Of a stretch of DNA of 9,139 bases, positions 1 to 6,650 are shown piece after piece (the stretch's first letter is position 1; each line of letters begins with the position of its first letter). The DNA comes from CAZTLI01 sp964614375 (lineage in GTDB: Bacteria; Chloroflexota; Anaerolineae; Aggregatilineales; Phototrophicaceae). The notes beneath the pieces are model-generated. The model was not told where the DNA came from, did not search any database, and saw nothing but the letters and a program-made list of their open reading frames with translations. The stretch spans positions 1 to 9,139 of the forward strand of contig CAZTLI010000207.1 in the NCBI GenBank assembly GCA_964614375.1, in the 5' to 3' direction. A program made the translations under genes and the position numbers.

Positions 1-1
1 C

Positions 2-1045
2 AAAGTGCCGGATGAAACGGTTGAGGCGCTGGTCGAGGCGGTGACATCTAATTTTGAACTGGTGGCGCGTCACTATCGCTTAAAACGGGCGCTGTTGGGG
101 TTGGATGAACTCTATAACTATGATATGTACGCCCCGCTGCCCATCAGCGATGAAGACCGCATGTATTCATGGGACGAAGCCCGCGACATCGTGGTGACGG
201 CGTTTAGTCGTTTTCATCCGCGTGTGGGCGACATCGCACAGGAATTTTTCGACAAAAATTGGATTCATGCGGCGGTCAATCCCGGTAAAGGCGGTGGCGC
301 ATTCTGTGACCCGTGTGTGCCGTCGCATCATCCCTATGTCATGGTCAATTTCACCGGACGGGTGCGCGACGTGGCGACGCTGGCGCACGAACTCGGTCAT
401 GCCCTGCATTTCTATCTGACACACGAAAAGCAGACCCTGCTCAATGCCAATATGCCGCTGACGATTGCGGAGATGGCGTCGGTCTTTGGCGAGATGCTGG
501 TCTTCCACGATTTGATGGACAAAGAACCCGATCCAAAAGTGCGCCTGGCGATGCTCTCGCAGAAAATCGAAGACGCATTCGCCACAGTGTTCCGGCAGAT
601 TGCCTTCAATCGCTTTGAAAACGCCGTGCATACGACCCGCCGTGAACAGGGCGAATTGACGACTGAGCAGCTTAACGCCTTCTGGCAGGACAATTTGCAG
701 GCGATGTTTGGCGACGGCCTGACCATCACCGACGATTACAGTGTCTGGTGGACGTATGTCGGGCATTTCTTGTTCGCACCGGGTTATGTCTATGCCTATG
801 CTTTTGGTGAACTGCTGGTGCTGGCACTCTACAACCTGTATCGTGAACAGGGTGACGCTTTCGTGCCCAATTACATCGACGTGCTGGCGGCGGGCGGTTC
901 GGATTGGCCTGAGAAGATTGTCGGGCAAGCGGGCGTAGACCTGACTGACCCCGATTTCTGGCAGCAGGGCATCCGCGCGATTGAGGAACTGATTGAGCAG
1001 GAAGAAGCCCTCGCGCGTGTGGTCTACCCGGAGAAATTCGCGTAG
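2..1045 (+). CDS. pepF: Oligoendopeptidase F (M3B metallopeptidase), 5'-truncated by window edge
   Basis: C-terminal 347 codons of a zinc metallopeptidase that cleaves short peptides in the cytoplasm. The HELGH zinc motif is at nt 386-400. A third ligand Glu lies 24 residues after the second His, in IAEMAS, the usual M3 arrangement. The substrate-side His/Tyr segment (HFLFAPGYVYAY) starts near nt 764. The first in-frame GTG (nt 5) is not a real start: the preceding AAA and the following residues align without a gap to residue 261 onward of the complete neighbour at 1296-3119, so about 260 N-terminal residues lie outside the window. The ungapped C-terminal alignment, with roughly 60% or more identity by eye, shows a tandem duplication. 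Stop is TAG at 1043-1045. Family call is firm; the peptide substrate is not deducible. Confidence 0.93.
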   Translation, partial: KVPDETVEALVEAVTSNFELVARHYRLKRALLGLDELYNYDMYAPLPISDEDRMYSWDEARDIVVTAFSRFHPRVGDIAQEFFDKNWIHAAVNPGKGGGAFCDPCVPSHHPYVMVNFTGRVRDVATLAHELGHALHFYLTHEKQTLLNANMPLTIAEMASVFGEMLVFHDLMDKEPDPKVRLAMLSQKIEDAFATVFRQIAFNRFENAVHTTRREQGELTTEQLNAFWQDNLQAMFGDGLTITDDYSVWWTYVGHFLFAPGYVYAYAFGELLVLALYNLYREQGDAFVPNYIDVLAAGGSDWPEKIVGQAGVDLTDPDFWQQGIRAIEELIEQEEALARVVYPEKFA

Positions 1046-1115
1046 CATAATCCGTCGTTATATTGGGCGATTATATTAGGAGGTTCTGAAGTAGCTGTTT
1101 GAATTGTGTCTGCCC

Positions 1116-1178
1116 AACCCCCACCCGGCCTCCCCCGAATTCGGGGGAGGTGGCTGCCAACGGCAGACGGAGGGGGTT
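1116..1178. repeat. GC-rich dispersed palindromic repeat (cruciform/three-way-junction element)
   Basis: An 11+11 perfect palindrome at 1129-1150 (arm CCTCCCCCGAA) is followed by a 5-bp hairpin CTGCC-aac-GGCAG at 1154-1166. Both are enclosed by a 7-bp outer stem, AACCCCC (1116-1122) with GGGGGTT (1172-1178). The whole folds as a three-way junction. GC-rich intergenic palindromes of this style are common multi-copy elements in Chloroflexota and other bacteria (recalled, not checked). There is no T-run directly after it, so it is not a textbook terminator, but it could block or terminate transcription between the two pepF copies. It is open in the frame of the downstream gene and so creates a false N-terminal extension back to TTG 1104. 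Confidence 0.7.
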
Positions 1179-1209
1179 CAGAAACAACATCCAAAAATCA
1201 CGATATTAA

Positions 1210-1264
1210 GCGACAAATCGCCATTTGATTCGCGAATCGCCCCTACAAAGATATTCGTTTTTTT
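1210..1264. other. Hairpin and palindrome followed by a T-run upstream of the second pepF
   Basis: A stem GCGACAAAT / ATTTG-at-TCGC (1210-1233, 4-nt loop, 2-nt bulge) overlaps a 12-bp perfect palindrome GATTCGCGAATC (1227-1238). An uninterrupted T-run follows at about 1257-1264. The gap of roughly 20 nt between stem and T-run makes a classical intrinsic terminator doubtful. It may be a decayed terminator of the first pepF or part of the leader of the second. No convincing -35/-10 pair was found here. Confidence 0.3.
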
Positions 1265-1283
1265 ATTGACGTATCGTACCCAA

Positions 1284-1288
1284 AAGGA
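1284..1288 (+). promoter_or_regulatory. Ribosome binding site fixing the start of the second pepF
   Basis: AAGGA lies 7 nt before ATG 1296. It supports that ATG over the in-frame upstream TTG at 1104, whose extra 64 codons run through the palindromic repeat and have no protein-like character. Confidence 0.75.
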
Positions 1289-1295
1289 AACGCAC

Positions 1296-3119
1296 ATGAC
1301 GGACGCAGCAGCAGAACGACTCACCGGCGCCGAAGATGTTTTATGGGATTTGACTGTTTTTTATGACAACGGCGACGACCCGCGCATTGAGTCCGACCTC
1401 GATAGGGTCGAACAGTTGGCGGACGCCTTCGCCGAAAAGTACAAAGGCCGGGTTGCCAGCCTCGATGCCGAAGAAATGGTCGATAGCTTTAAAGAGCGCG
1501 AAGTCATGCGTGACCTCACCCGGCGCGCGGGGGCCTTTGCGTCGCTGCAATTCGCAACAGACACCAATAACCCGGCGTTCGGCGCGTTACAGCAAAAAAT
1601 CAACGAACGCCTATCCGACATCGGGCAAAAACTGGTCTTCTTCGATTTGGAATGGAACGCGGTGGACGATGCACAGGCCGAAAAGCTGCTAGCCGACCCG
1701 ACACTCGGCAAGTACGCCTATCATCTGGAAGCCGAACGCCGTAACAAGCCCTATATGTTGAGTGAAATCGAAGAGCAGGTATTGATTGACAAGTCCATCA
1801 CCGGACGCAGCGCATGGGTGCGCTTGTTCACGCAGTTGATGGGCGCGCTGCGGTTGGATTATGACGGCGAACCCTTGACTCTGACACAGGTCTTGACCAA
1901 ACTGCGCGATACAAACCGTGATGTGCGGCGTAAAGCGGCAGCCGCCATTACCGCTGTGCTGCGCGAACGGGCCATGGAATTGACCTATATTTTTAATGTG
2001 CTGGCGGCAGATAAAGCCAGCGATGATCGGCGGCGCGGCTATGACACATGGATCTCGTCCCGCAATCTGAGCAACAAAGCGCCGGATGCTGTGGTCGATG
2101 CGCTGGTCGAAACAGTGACCGCCAATTATGACCTCGTGGCGCGGCATTATGACCTCAAGCGGCGGCTGCTGGGGTATGACGAATTGACCGACTATGACCG
2201 TTATGCGCCGCTGCCCGTTAAAGATAGTGAAGTCTTTTATACGTGGGACGAAGCGAAAACCATCGTGTTAAATGCCTTCTATAGCTTTAGCCCGCGTATG
2301 GGCGAAATCGCGCAAAAATTCTTCGATGAAAATTGGATTCATGCCCCCGTCATGCCCGGTAAACGCGGTGGCGCGTTCGCGTCCAATACCACACCCTCAG
2401 CCCATCCCTTTGTGTTCGTCAATTTTCAGGGCAAAGCGAGCGATGTGATGACATTGGCGCACGAACTCGGTCATGGTGTGCATATGTATCTCGCCAGTGA
2501 AGCGCAGGGACTCTATGGCATGTTCACACCGTTAACAACGGCAGAAATGGCGTCCGTTTTCAATGAGATGGTCGTGTTTCAGGATTTGATGGCGCGCGAA
2601 GCAGACCGCGAAGTCCAGCTCTCTATGCTGGTCAAAAAGGTTGAAGATACCTTCGCCACCGTCTTCCGTCAAACGGCGATGAATCGCTTCGAGGATGGGA
2701 TGCACACCGCCCGTCGGGGCGAAGGCGAACTGCCTACAGACCGTTTGAACGAAATCTGGCTGGATACCCAGCGGGCGATGTTCGGCGCGAGTGTCAACCT
2801 GCGCGATGAGTATGGCCTATGGTGGAGTTATGTGCCGCATTTCTTGCATACGCCCGGTTATGTCTATGCTTATGCGTTTGGCGAACTGCTGGTGCTGGCG
2901 TTGTATAACATCTATCGCGAACAGGGCGACAGTTTCGCGCCCAAGTACATCGACCTGCTGGCGGCGGGCGATTCCGATTGGCCGGATAAATTGCTGGCGA
3001 CGGTGGGTGTGGATTTAAACGATCCCGATTTCTGGGGTAAAGGTGTAGCTGCTATTCGCGACCTCATCGAGCAGGAGGAAGCCCTCGCGCGGGAATTGTA
3101 TCCCGAACGATTTGCCTAA
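1296..3119 (+). CDS. pepF: Oligoendopeptidase F (M3B zinc metallopeptidase), complete
   Basis: A 607-residue cytoplasmic oligopeptidase, the usual length for PepF (about 600). It hydrolyses short peptides, probably in peptide turnover. No signal peptide or membrane segment is visible. The oligopeptidase F N-terminal region covers roughly residues 110-185 and the M3 catalytic domain about 200-590. HELGH is at residues 389-393 (nt 2460-2474), with E417 as third zinc ligand in TAEMAS. H515 and Y522/Y524/Y526 (HFLHTPGYVYAY) form the M3B substrate-side segment. The start was chosen at ATG 1296 because AAGGA precedes it by 7 nt and the family normally starts at about this point; a longer frame reaching back to 1104 crosses a repeat. 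The paralogue just upstream and its 250-bp repeat-bearing spacer suggest duplication followed by independent expression. Stop is TAA at 3117-3119. Confidence 0.95.
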   Translation: MTDAAAERLTGAEDVLWDLTVFYDNGDDPRIESDLDRVEQLADAFAEKYKGRVASLDAEEMVDSFKEREVMRDLTRRAGAFASLQFATDTNNPAFGALQQKINERLSDIGQKLVFFDLEWNAVDDAQAEKLLADPTLGKYAYHLEAERRNKPYMLSEIEEQVLIDKSITGRSAWVRLFTQLMGALRLDYDGEPLTLTQVLTKLRDTNRDVRRKAAAAITAVLRERAMELTYIFNVLAADKASDDRRRGYDTWISSRNLSNKAPDAVVDALVETVTANYDLVARHYDLKRRLLGYDELTDYDRYAPLPVKDSEVFYTWDEAKTIVLNAFYSFSPRMGEIAQKFFDENWIHAPVMPGKRGGAFASNTTPSAHPFVFVNFQGKASDVMTLAHELGHGVHMYLASEAQGLYGMFTPLTTAEMASVFNEMVVFQDLMAREADREVQLSMLVKKVEDTFATVFRQTAMNRFEDGMHTARRGEGELPTDRLNEIWLDTQRAMFGASVNLRDEYGLWWSYVPHFLHTPGYVYAYAFGELLVLALYNIYREQGDSFAPKYIDLLAAGDSDWPDKLLATVGVDLNDPDFWGKGVAAIRDLIEQEEALARELYPERFA

Positions 3120-3126
3120 TGCCCCG

Positions 3127-3161
3127 CATGACATCCGCTGTGCAACGCGGTTGATGCCATG
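3127..3161. terminator. Imperfect hairpin between convergent genes, possible bidirectional terminator
   Basis: CATG-A-CATC-CGC pairs with GCG-gtt-GATG-C-CATG around an 8-nt loop, with one mismatch and a 3-nt bulge. It sits in the 61-bp gap between the pepF stop and the convergent TPR gene stop, where a shared terminator is expected. No T-run follows on either strand, so the call is weak. Confidence 0.3.
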
Positions 3162-3180
3162 ATAACAAACAAGCCAGTGG

Positions 3181-4134
3181 CTAAATCACCACATCAAGTT
3201 GGGATTCGGCGGCTTTGGCGGCGTCATCCACCATGCCCAGTTCGGTAAAGATGCTCAGGGCCTGCTGGAACTTGCGCGCCGCGCTCAATTTGCGCCCACG
3301 CCGGGCGATACTCCAACCCTGTGCGTGCAGTGTGCGTCCGATTTCGGCTTCGGCATTCACACCGCGGAAGGCTTCAATCGCCAGATTATAATAGACATCC
3401 GGGTCAGCCATGAACGCGCTTTCCGGCGACTTGCCAATTGCGGTCAACACATTCGCAATAGCACGATTGGCAAAACCGGCATCCATCAGGCGTTTACTGC
3501 GTTTCGCCGCTTCCAGCGCAAATTTGGCCTGTTCCCATGCCTGCGCGGTCTCGCCCGCCTGCAAATAGATCGTCGCCAGCCCCTGATACACCTCGCACAA
3601 CAACGCATCGAGTTGATTGAGGTCATCACCCCATGTTTGCGCCAGTTCAAACGCCGCTTCCAGCGCCTGCCGCGCTTCGTCGTACTCACCGAGCGCAATG
3701 AGCATTTGACCTTCGTTGGCGAGCGCCGCGGTTTCGACCAGCAGCGAACCGGTTTCTTTACCGCCCTGATAGGCCATATTGTACTGCTTGCGGGCGCGGG
3801 CAAAATCGCCTTTATAACGATAGCCTTCGCCAATGTTGAGGTCAATCGCAGCGACCCGACGCGGATTATAGGCCAGTTCATACATGCGGCGCGCTTGCTC
3901 ATAATGCCGGATAGCGGTATTGATATGCCCACGATCCAACCGCAAATTGCCCAGCAGGTGTTCGCAGCGGCCTTGATGGATGTATATCTCAGTGTCGCGC
4001 GCCGCACGATTGAGCGCGTTGAGTTGTTTAACGGCGTCTTCAAAGGGTAAATCGCCCTGTTTGAACCGATTAAAAATATCCAAACATTGGGCATCAAATT
4101 CGGGGGCAGGTTCGGATAACTGTGTCATGACCAT
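3181..4134 (-). CDS. Tetratricopeptide-repeat (TPR) protein
   Basis: A 317-residue, almost wholly helical soluble protein built from TPR units, which form a superhelical scaffold for binding partner proteins. Recognisable units lie at about residues 54-87, 94-127 (LNIGEGYRYKGDFARARKQY), 134-167 (ANEGQMLIALGEYDEARQAL), 182-213 (GLATIYLQAGETAQAWEQA) and 265-298 (AQGWSIARRGRKLSAARKFQ). They show the small/large pattern W/L-G-Y-A-F-A-P typical of the fold. There is no signal peptide, membrane segment or catalytic domain. ATG 4134 was chosen because TTTGGAGA (GGAG core at 4143-4146) lies 8 nt upstream; the next ATG (M3) would be 14 nt away. It is convergent to pepF and preceded by about 300 bp of non-coding DNA, so probably monocistronic. 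Partner and pathway are unknown. A long opposite-strand frame over this gene is a codon-bias shadow. Confidence 0.85.
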   Translation of the reverse strand: MVMTQLSEPAPEFDAQCLDIFNRFKQGDLPFEDAVKQLNALNRAARDTEIYIHQGRCEHLLGNLRLDRGHINTAIRHYEQARRMYELAYNPRRVAAIDLNIGEGYRYKGDFARARKQYNMAYQGGKETGSLLVETAALANEGQMLIALGEYDEARQALEAAFELAQTWGDDLNQLDALLCEVYQGLATIYLQAGETAQAWEQAKFALEAAKRSKRLMDAGFANRAIANVLTAIGKSPESAFMADPDVYYNLAIEAFRGVNAEAEIGRTLHAQGWSIARRGRKLSAARKFQQALSIFTELGMVDDAAKAAESQLDVVI

Positions 4135-4433
4135 GTTGTAATCTCCAAATAACAGTTTTCACGCTGAATACATCACATCAGCCCCAGCTTCCTGTGACAA
4201 TACTGTAACATACGCAGACAGCGGTCGCAATGACCAGAACAATACATTAACAACAGCCTCATCTCCCCCTCCTGAAACCAGCGGCCTGTAGCGACGGGCC
4301 GATGTGCGCGTCCACGTTGCGGATTGAGAGAAATGGGCGTGCCAGGTCGCCAGTACCCGGTAAAACAGTAACGAGGGTGCGCGTCATATCCTAAAACCCT
4401 TTGCGCGTAGCCAGCGGCAAGGATATAGCGTAT
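4135..4433. other. Non-coding stretch upstream of the TPR gene, with a degenerate hairpin repeat
   Basis: 299 bp with no supportable gene. It holds the TPR gene ribosome binding site (4143-4146) and a 7-bp direct repeat with PhoB-box-like spacing: CTGTGAC (4192-4198), AATA, CTGTAAC (4203-4209). It also holds an imperfect hairpin, GACGGGC (4293-4299) with GCGCGTC (4306-4312, one mismatch). The hairpin and its flank resemble the decayed GACGGGC...GCCCGTC intergenic repeats seen in many Chloroflexota, which is a recollection only. No convincing sigma-70 promoter was found. Confidence 0.4.
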
Positions 4434-4778
4434 TCATAATTCTGTTTCGACAGGCGCGGTATGCGCCAGAAAATACCGATGCACATAAGCCGTGCCCATC
4501 AACAACAAAATGCAGCCAATCACGCCCGCCACAACCCCCCAACCGCCCGATTGGAAGACCTGTTTCATCGCCTCATGCACCGCCCAACCAAAACCGATTC
4601 CCACCGGGATATAGAGCAGTGCCCAACCGCGCGTCAGGCCAAAATACTGCCCTATCGCATGGAAAATGTGGATGAGCAGCCACTGAACCAGCAAATGGAC
4701 GACAATTTCAATAATGATTCGCATGATGATGCCACCGATTAGCCCGCCAATACCGTCATCATCGAGATGTGGGTGCAT
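4434..4778 (-). CDS. Small integral membrane protein, function unknown
   Basis: 114 residues, with three likely membrane helices at about 17-38 (very Ile/Val/Leu-rich), 52-70 and 80-98. The short N-terminus is acidic (MHPHLDDDGIGG) and the tail polar. I do not recognise the family. The start at ATG 4778 was chosen because a strong AGGAG (plus-strand ctcct, 4786-4790) lies 7 nt upstream. An in-frame ATG 33 nt earlier (4811) has no ribosome binding site, and its 11 extra residues (MNRLPRCRSQC) look like translated leader. The gene lies downstream of ada on the same strand, but a strong terminator separates them, so it is probably not co-transcribed. It could be a small envelope or stress protein; nothing seen narrows this. 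Confidence 0.7.
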   Translation of the reverse strand: MHPHLDDDGIGGLIGGIIMRIIIEIVVHLLVQWLLIHIFHAIGQYFGLTRGWALLYIPVGIGFGWAVHEAMKQVFQSGGWGVVAGVIGCILLLMGTAYVHRYFLAHTAPVETEL

Positions 4779-4785
4779 ACACTGG

Positions 4786-4790
4786 CTCCT
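4786..4790 (-). promoter_or_regulatory. Shine-Dalgarno site that decides the start of the small membrane protein
   Basis: Minus-strand AGGAG, 7 nt before ATG 4778. The alternative upstream ATG at 4811 lacks any such site. Confidence 0.75.
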
Positions 4791-4857
4791 GCAACGTGGT
4801 AGCCGATTCATAACATATTAACACTGAATGATTGCAGAAGATGCAGTCACCAAACGT

Positions 4858-4892
4858 AAAAAAACAGGGGACGAACCATACGCATCACCCTG
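4858..4892 (-). terminator. Intrinsic terminator of ada
   Basis: On the minus strand, CAGGG-t-GATG pairs with CGTC-CCCTG around a loop of about 9 nt, directly followed by seven T (plus-strand A-run 4858-4864). It starts 29 nt beyond the ada stop codon. Stem next to a U-tract and position after the gene make this a good rho-independent terminator. It also isolates the small membrane gene from ada read-through. Confidence 0.75.
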
Positions 4893-4920
4893 CTTTTATC
4901 CACCTCTGATCGCTGACCTG

Positions 4921-6003
4921 CTAATCGCTATCCTGCTGTTTGCGCTGCTCCTGCTCGTGAGCGAGGATGGCGCGCTTGCGATTGCGTCCCCAACGATACC
5001 CGCTCAGGTCGCCATCTTTGCGGACAACACGATGGCACGGGATGACGAGCGCCACCGGATTGGTCGCCACTGCCCGCGCCACTGCCCGCGCCGAACCGGG
5101 TTCGCCAATGGCTTCGGCAATGTCGCCATAGGAACGGGTTTCGCCATAAGGAATGCGTTGCAGTTCCTGCCACACCCGCCACTGAAAGGCCGTCGCGCGA
5201 ATGTCCAGCGATAGGGCGAGATGCGGCTGCCAGCCATCGAGATAATCAATGATGGGCTGGACGAAGGGCTGCAACCCGTCGTCATCACGTTCGATGTGCG
5301 CCAGTTCAAATTCGTTCAGCAGGTCGTCGTGCAGGGCATCGACACGATCACCCAGACGCACCGCGCACACGCCGCGTTCTGTCGCCGCCACCAGTAAATA
5401 ACCGAGTTTGCACGAGACAATGGTGTAGAAAATTTCCATGTCTTTGCCGCGTTTGCTATAGGTGGAGGGAGTCATCCCCAGCGTGGCATTGGCCTTTTCA
5501 TAGACCCGGCTTGATGACCCATAACCCACGTCATAGAGCGCATCGGTCACGTTCGCGCCATCCCGTAACCGCGACTTCAACGCACTCACGCGGCAGGCTT
5601 CGGCATATTGACGCGGCGAGATACCCATCACGCGCTTGAACACCCGCTGCAAATGATACGGGCTGAAGTGAACGTGTTCGCCCAGTTCCGCCAATGTCAA
5701 AGCGCGATCCATATTTTGCTCGATATAGACACAGACACGGCGGACAGCATCGGCCTGTGGGTCGCGCCGGGTCACACCGTCTGGTTGGCAGTGTGGGCAG
5801 GGTTGATAACCCGCTGCTTCTGCCACTGCCGGAAAGGTGAAAAAGGTCACTTCGCTGCGGTCTGGACGCGGCGATTGGCACGACGGGCGACAGTATAACC
5901 CGGTCTTGTCGATGGCATAAACAAACACACCATCATAGGCCGATTCGCGGCGGTCTATCGCTTCCCAGCGACGGTCATCGCTGATGAGGTGGGGCATAGT
6001 CAT
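4921..6003 (-). CDS. ada: Ada: bifunctional alkylation-response activator and methylated-DNA-protein-cysteine methyltransferase
   Basis: 360 residues, close to E. coli Ada (354). Ada repairs alkylated DNA by suicide methyl transfer and activates adaptive-response genes once methylated. Residues about 8-78 form the zinc-bound N-Ada domain with C38, C42, C69 and C72 (GLYCRPSC, PCPHC), the same numbering as E. coli Ada; C38 is the methylphosphotriester acceptor. Residues about 85-185 are an AraC-type double helix-turn-helix. Residues about 190-268 are the ribonuclease-H-like part and 269-352 the O6-alkylguanine methyltransferase core with IPCHRVV, C323 being the O6-methylguanine/O4-methylthymine acceptor (codon nt 5035-5037). 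All key residues are present, so both repair and regulation should work. Start ATG 6003 has AAGGTG (plus-strand 6011-6016) 7 nt upstream. No alkA, alkB or aidB lies next to it in this window. Confidence 0.96.
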   Translation of the reverse strand: MTMPHLISDDRRWEAIDRRESAYDGVFVYAIDKTGLYCRPSCQSPRPDRSEVTFFTFPAVAEAAGYQPCPHCQPDGVTRRDPQADAVRRVCVYIEQNMDRALTLAELGEHVHFSPYHLQRVFKRVMGISPRQYAEACRVSALKSRLRDGANVTDALYDVGYGSSSRVYEKANATLGMTPSTYSKRGKDMEIFYTIVSCKLGYLLVAATERGVCAVRLGDRVDALHDDLLNEFELAHIERDDDGLQPFVQPIIDYLDGWQPHLALSLDIRATAFQWRVWQELQRIPYGETRSYGDIAEAIGEPGSARAVARAVATNPVALVIPCHRVVRKDGDLSGYRWGRNRKRAILAHEQEQRKQQDSD

Positions 6004-6031
6004 GGGTCGTCACCTTTGCTCTGTGGGCTTT

Positions 6032-6037
6032 ATTATA
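6032..6037 (-). promoter_or_regulatory. Candidate -10 element of ada
   Basis: A perfect minus-strand TATAAT lies 28 nt before the ada ATG, which would give a leader of about 20 nt. The hexamer 17 nt upstream (TGGTAT) is a poor -35. A weak -35 would suit an activator-dependent promoter such as one switched on by methylated Ada, but that is inference. Confidence 0.4.
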
Positions 6038-6126
6038 GTCATCAGTGTAAACCGATACCACTGCCGCAGCTATCCGCTTCTTGCGCTGAGTTTTTTACGA
6101 ACCCATGACGAAATCTTAAGGAAATG

Positions 6127-6150
6127 TCACTATAACATATGTTAAGGTGA
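6127..6150. promoter_or_regulatory. 24-bp near-perfect palindrome, candidate operator
   Basis: Outer arms TCAC (6127-6130) and GTGA (6147-6150) enclose a perfect 12-bp core, TAACATATGTTA (6133-6144). Only two base-pair positions per arm break the symmetry. It is AT-rich and lies 37-60 bp before the ATG of the downstream gene in a divergent spacer, as expected for a dimeric DNA-binding regulator. TATAAC (6131-6136) inside it could be a -10. The motif TTAAGG occurs at 6116-6121, 6142-6147 and 6161-6166. Confidence 0.5.
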
Positions 6151-6186
6151 ATTATAGTCGTTAAGGAATATTGCGAGGGATAGGCC

Positions 6187-6597
6187 ATGCCCTATGAATT
6201 GAAGTGGTATGTGGACAATCGGATTATCTATGCCCGCGTCTGGGGCAAAACGACGAGCGACGAAATGCAGGACTTCGGCGCGTTGATGCTCAGTCTGGTC
6301 GAATCGGGGACGCCGCCCATCTACTACATTTTTGACGGGACAGGTATCCAACAAATGCCCGTCAATTTCACACAGGCCAAAGATGCCCTGAAATTTGCGC
6401 GGCATGAGGCCATGGGCGGCATTATCGCCATTGGACGCAGTAACCCTCTTGTCCAAACCCTATCGGCTGTAATGACCCGCATTTTCCGCGTGAATTACCG
6501 GCAGCTTCCGACCTTTGACGATGCGATTGCCTTCCTGAAAGAACACGACCACTCCATCGACTGGACACAGGTCGATGATACAATTTTTGTGGCGTGA
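6187..6597 (+). CDS. Small SpoIIAA/STAS-like domain protein
   Basis: 136 residues, a single soluble domain without signal peptide or membrane helix. The order of segments is: N-terminal strands (YELKWYVDNRIIYARVWG), helix (TSDEMQDFGALMLSLVESG), strand ending in a conserved-looking Asp (PIYYIFDGTGI), helix, strand GGIIAIGRSNPL, helix, and a last strand plus helix (FRQ...TFDDAIAFLKEH-like). This matches the alternating fold of SpoIIAA-like/STAS proteins, which are often found as multiple small hypothetical paralogues in Chloroflexota (recalled). STAS proteins usually bind anti-sigma or sensor partners or membrane lipids; no partner gene is adjacent. ATG 6187 is preceded 6 nt upstream by GAGGGA (6175-6180). 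The family call comes from the look of the sequence and is moderately sure; function is unproven. Confidence 0.6.
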   Translation: MPYELKWYVDNRIIYARVWGKTTSDEMQDFGALMLSLVESGTPPIYYIFDGTGIQQMPVNFTQAKDALKFARHEAMGGIIAIGRSNPLVQTLSAVMTRIFRVNYRQLPTFDDAIAFLKEHDHSIDWTQVDDTIFVA

Positions 6598-6650
6598 CAC
6601 GCCCATAGGAGCAAGGATTAGGCCCGATTGCCCATACAATCCCATCACCC

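Noticed and set aside
167..1048. 293-codon minus-strand open frame opposite the first pepF
   Set aside because: It is opposite a conserved peptidase with an HELGH motif. The translation is rich in His/Arg/Gln as usual for a shadow frame.
1104..1295. 64-codon N-terminal extension of the second pepF from TTG 1104
   Set aside because: It runs through the GC-rich palindrome, has no ribosome binding site at a suitable distance, and the resulting 671-residue protein is longer than the family. The AGGAGG at 1079-1084 is 19 nt away from that TTG and has no usable start after it.
3199..4050. 283-codon plus-strand open frame opposite the TPR gene
   Set aside because: It lies wholly opposite a clear TPR gene, which has a good ribosome binding site and repeat pattern. 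The antisense translation shows no domain and reflects codon bias.
4828..5214. 128-codon plus-strand frame overlapping the ada terminator and 3' end
   Set aside because: It crosses an intrinsic terminator and is antisense to the conserved methyltransferase core of Ada.
6013..6028. Ada-box-like AAAG...GCAA on the minus strand before ada
   Set aside because: It lies downstream of the candidate -10 and overlaps the Shine-Dalgarno region, whereas Ada activates from upstream of the promoter. Probably coincidental.
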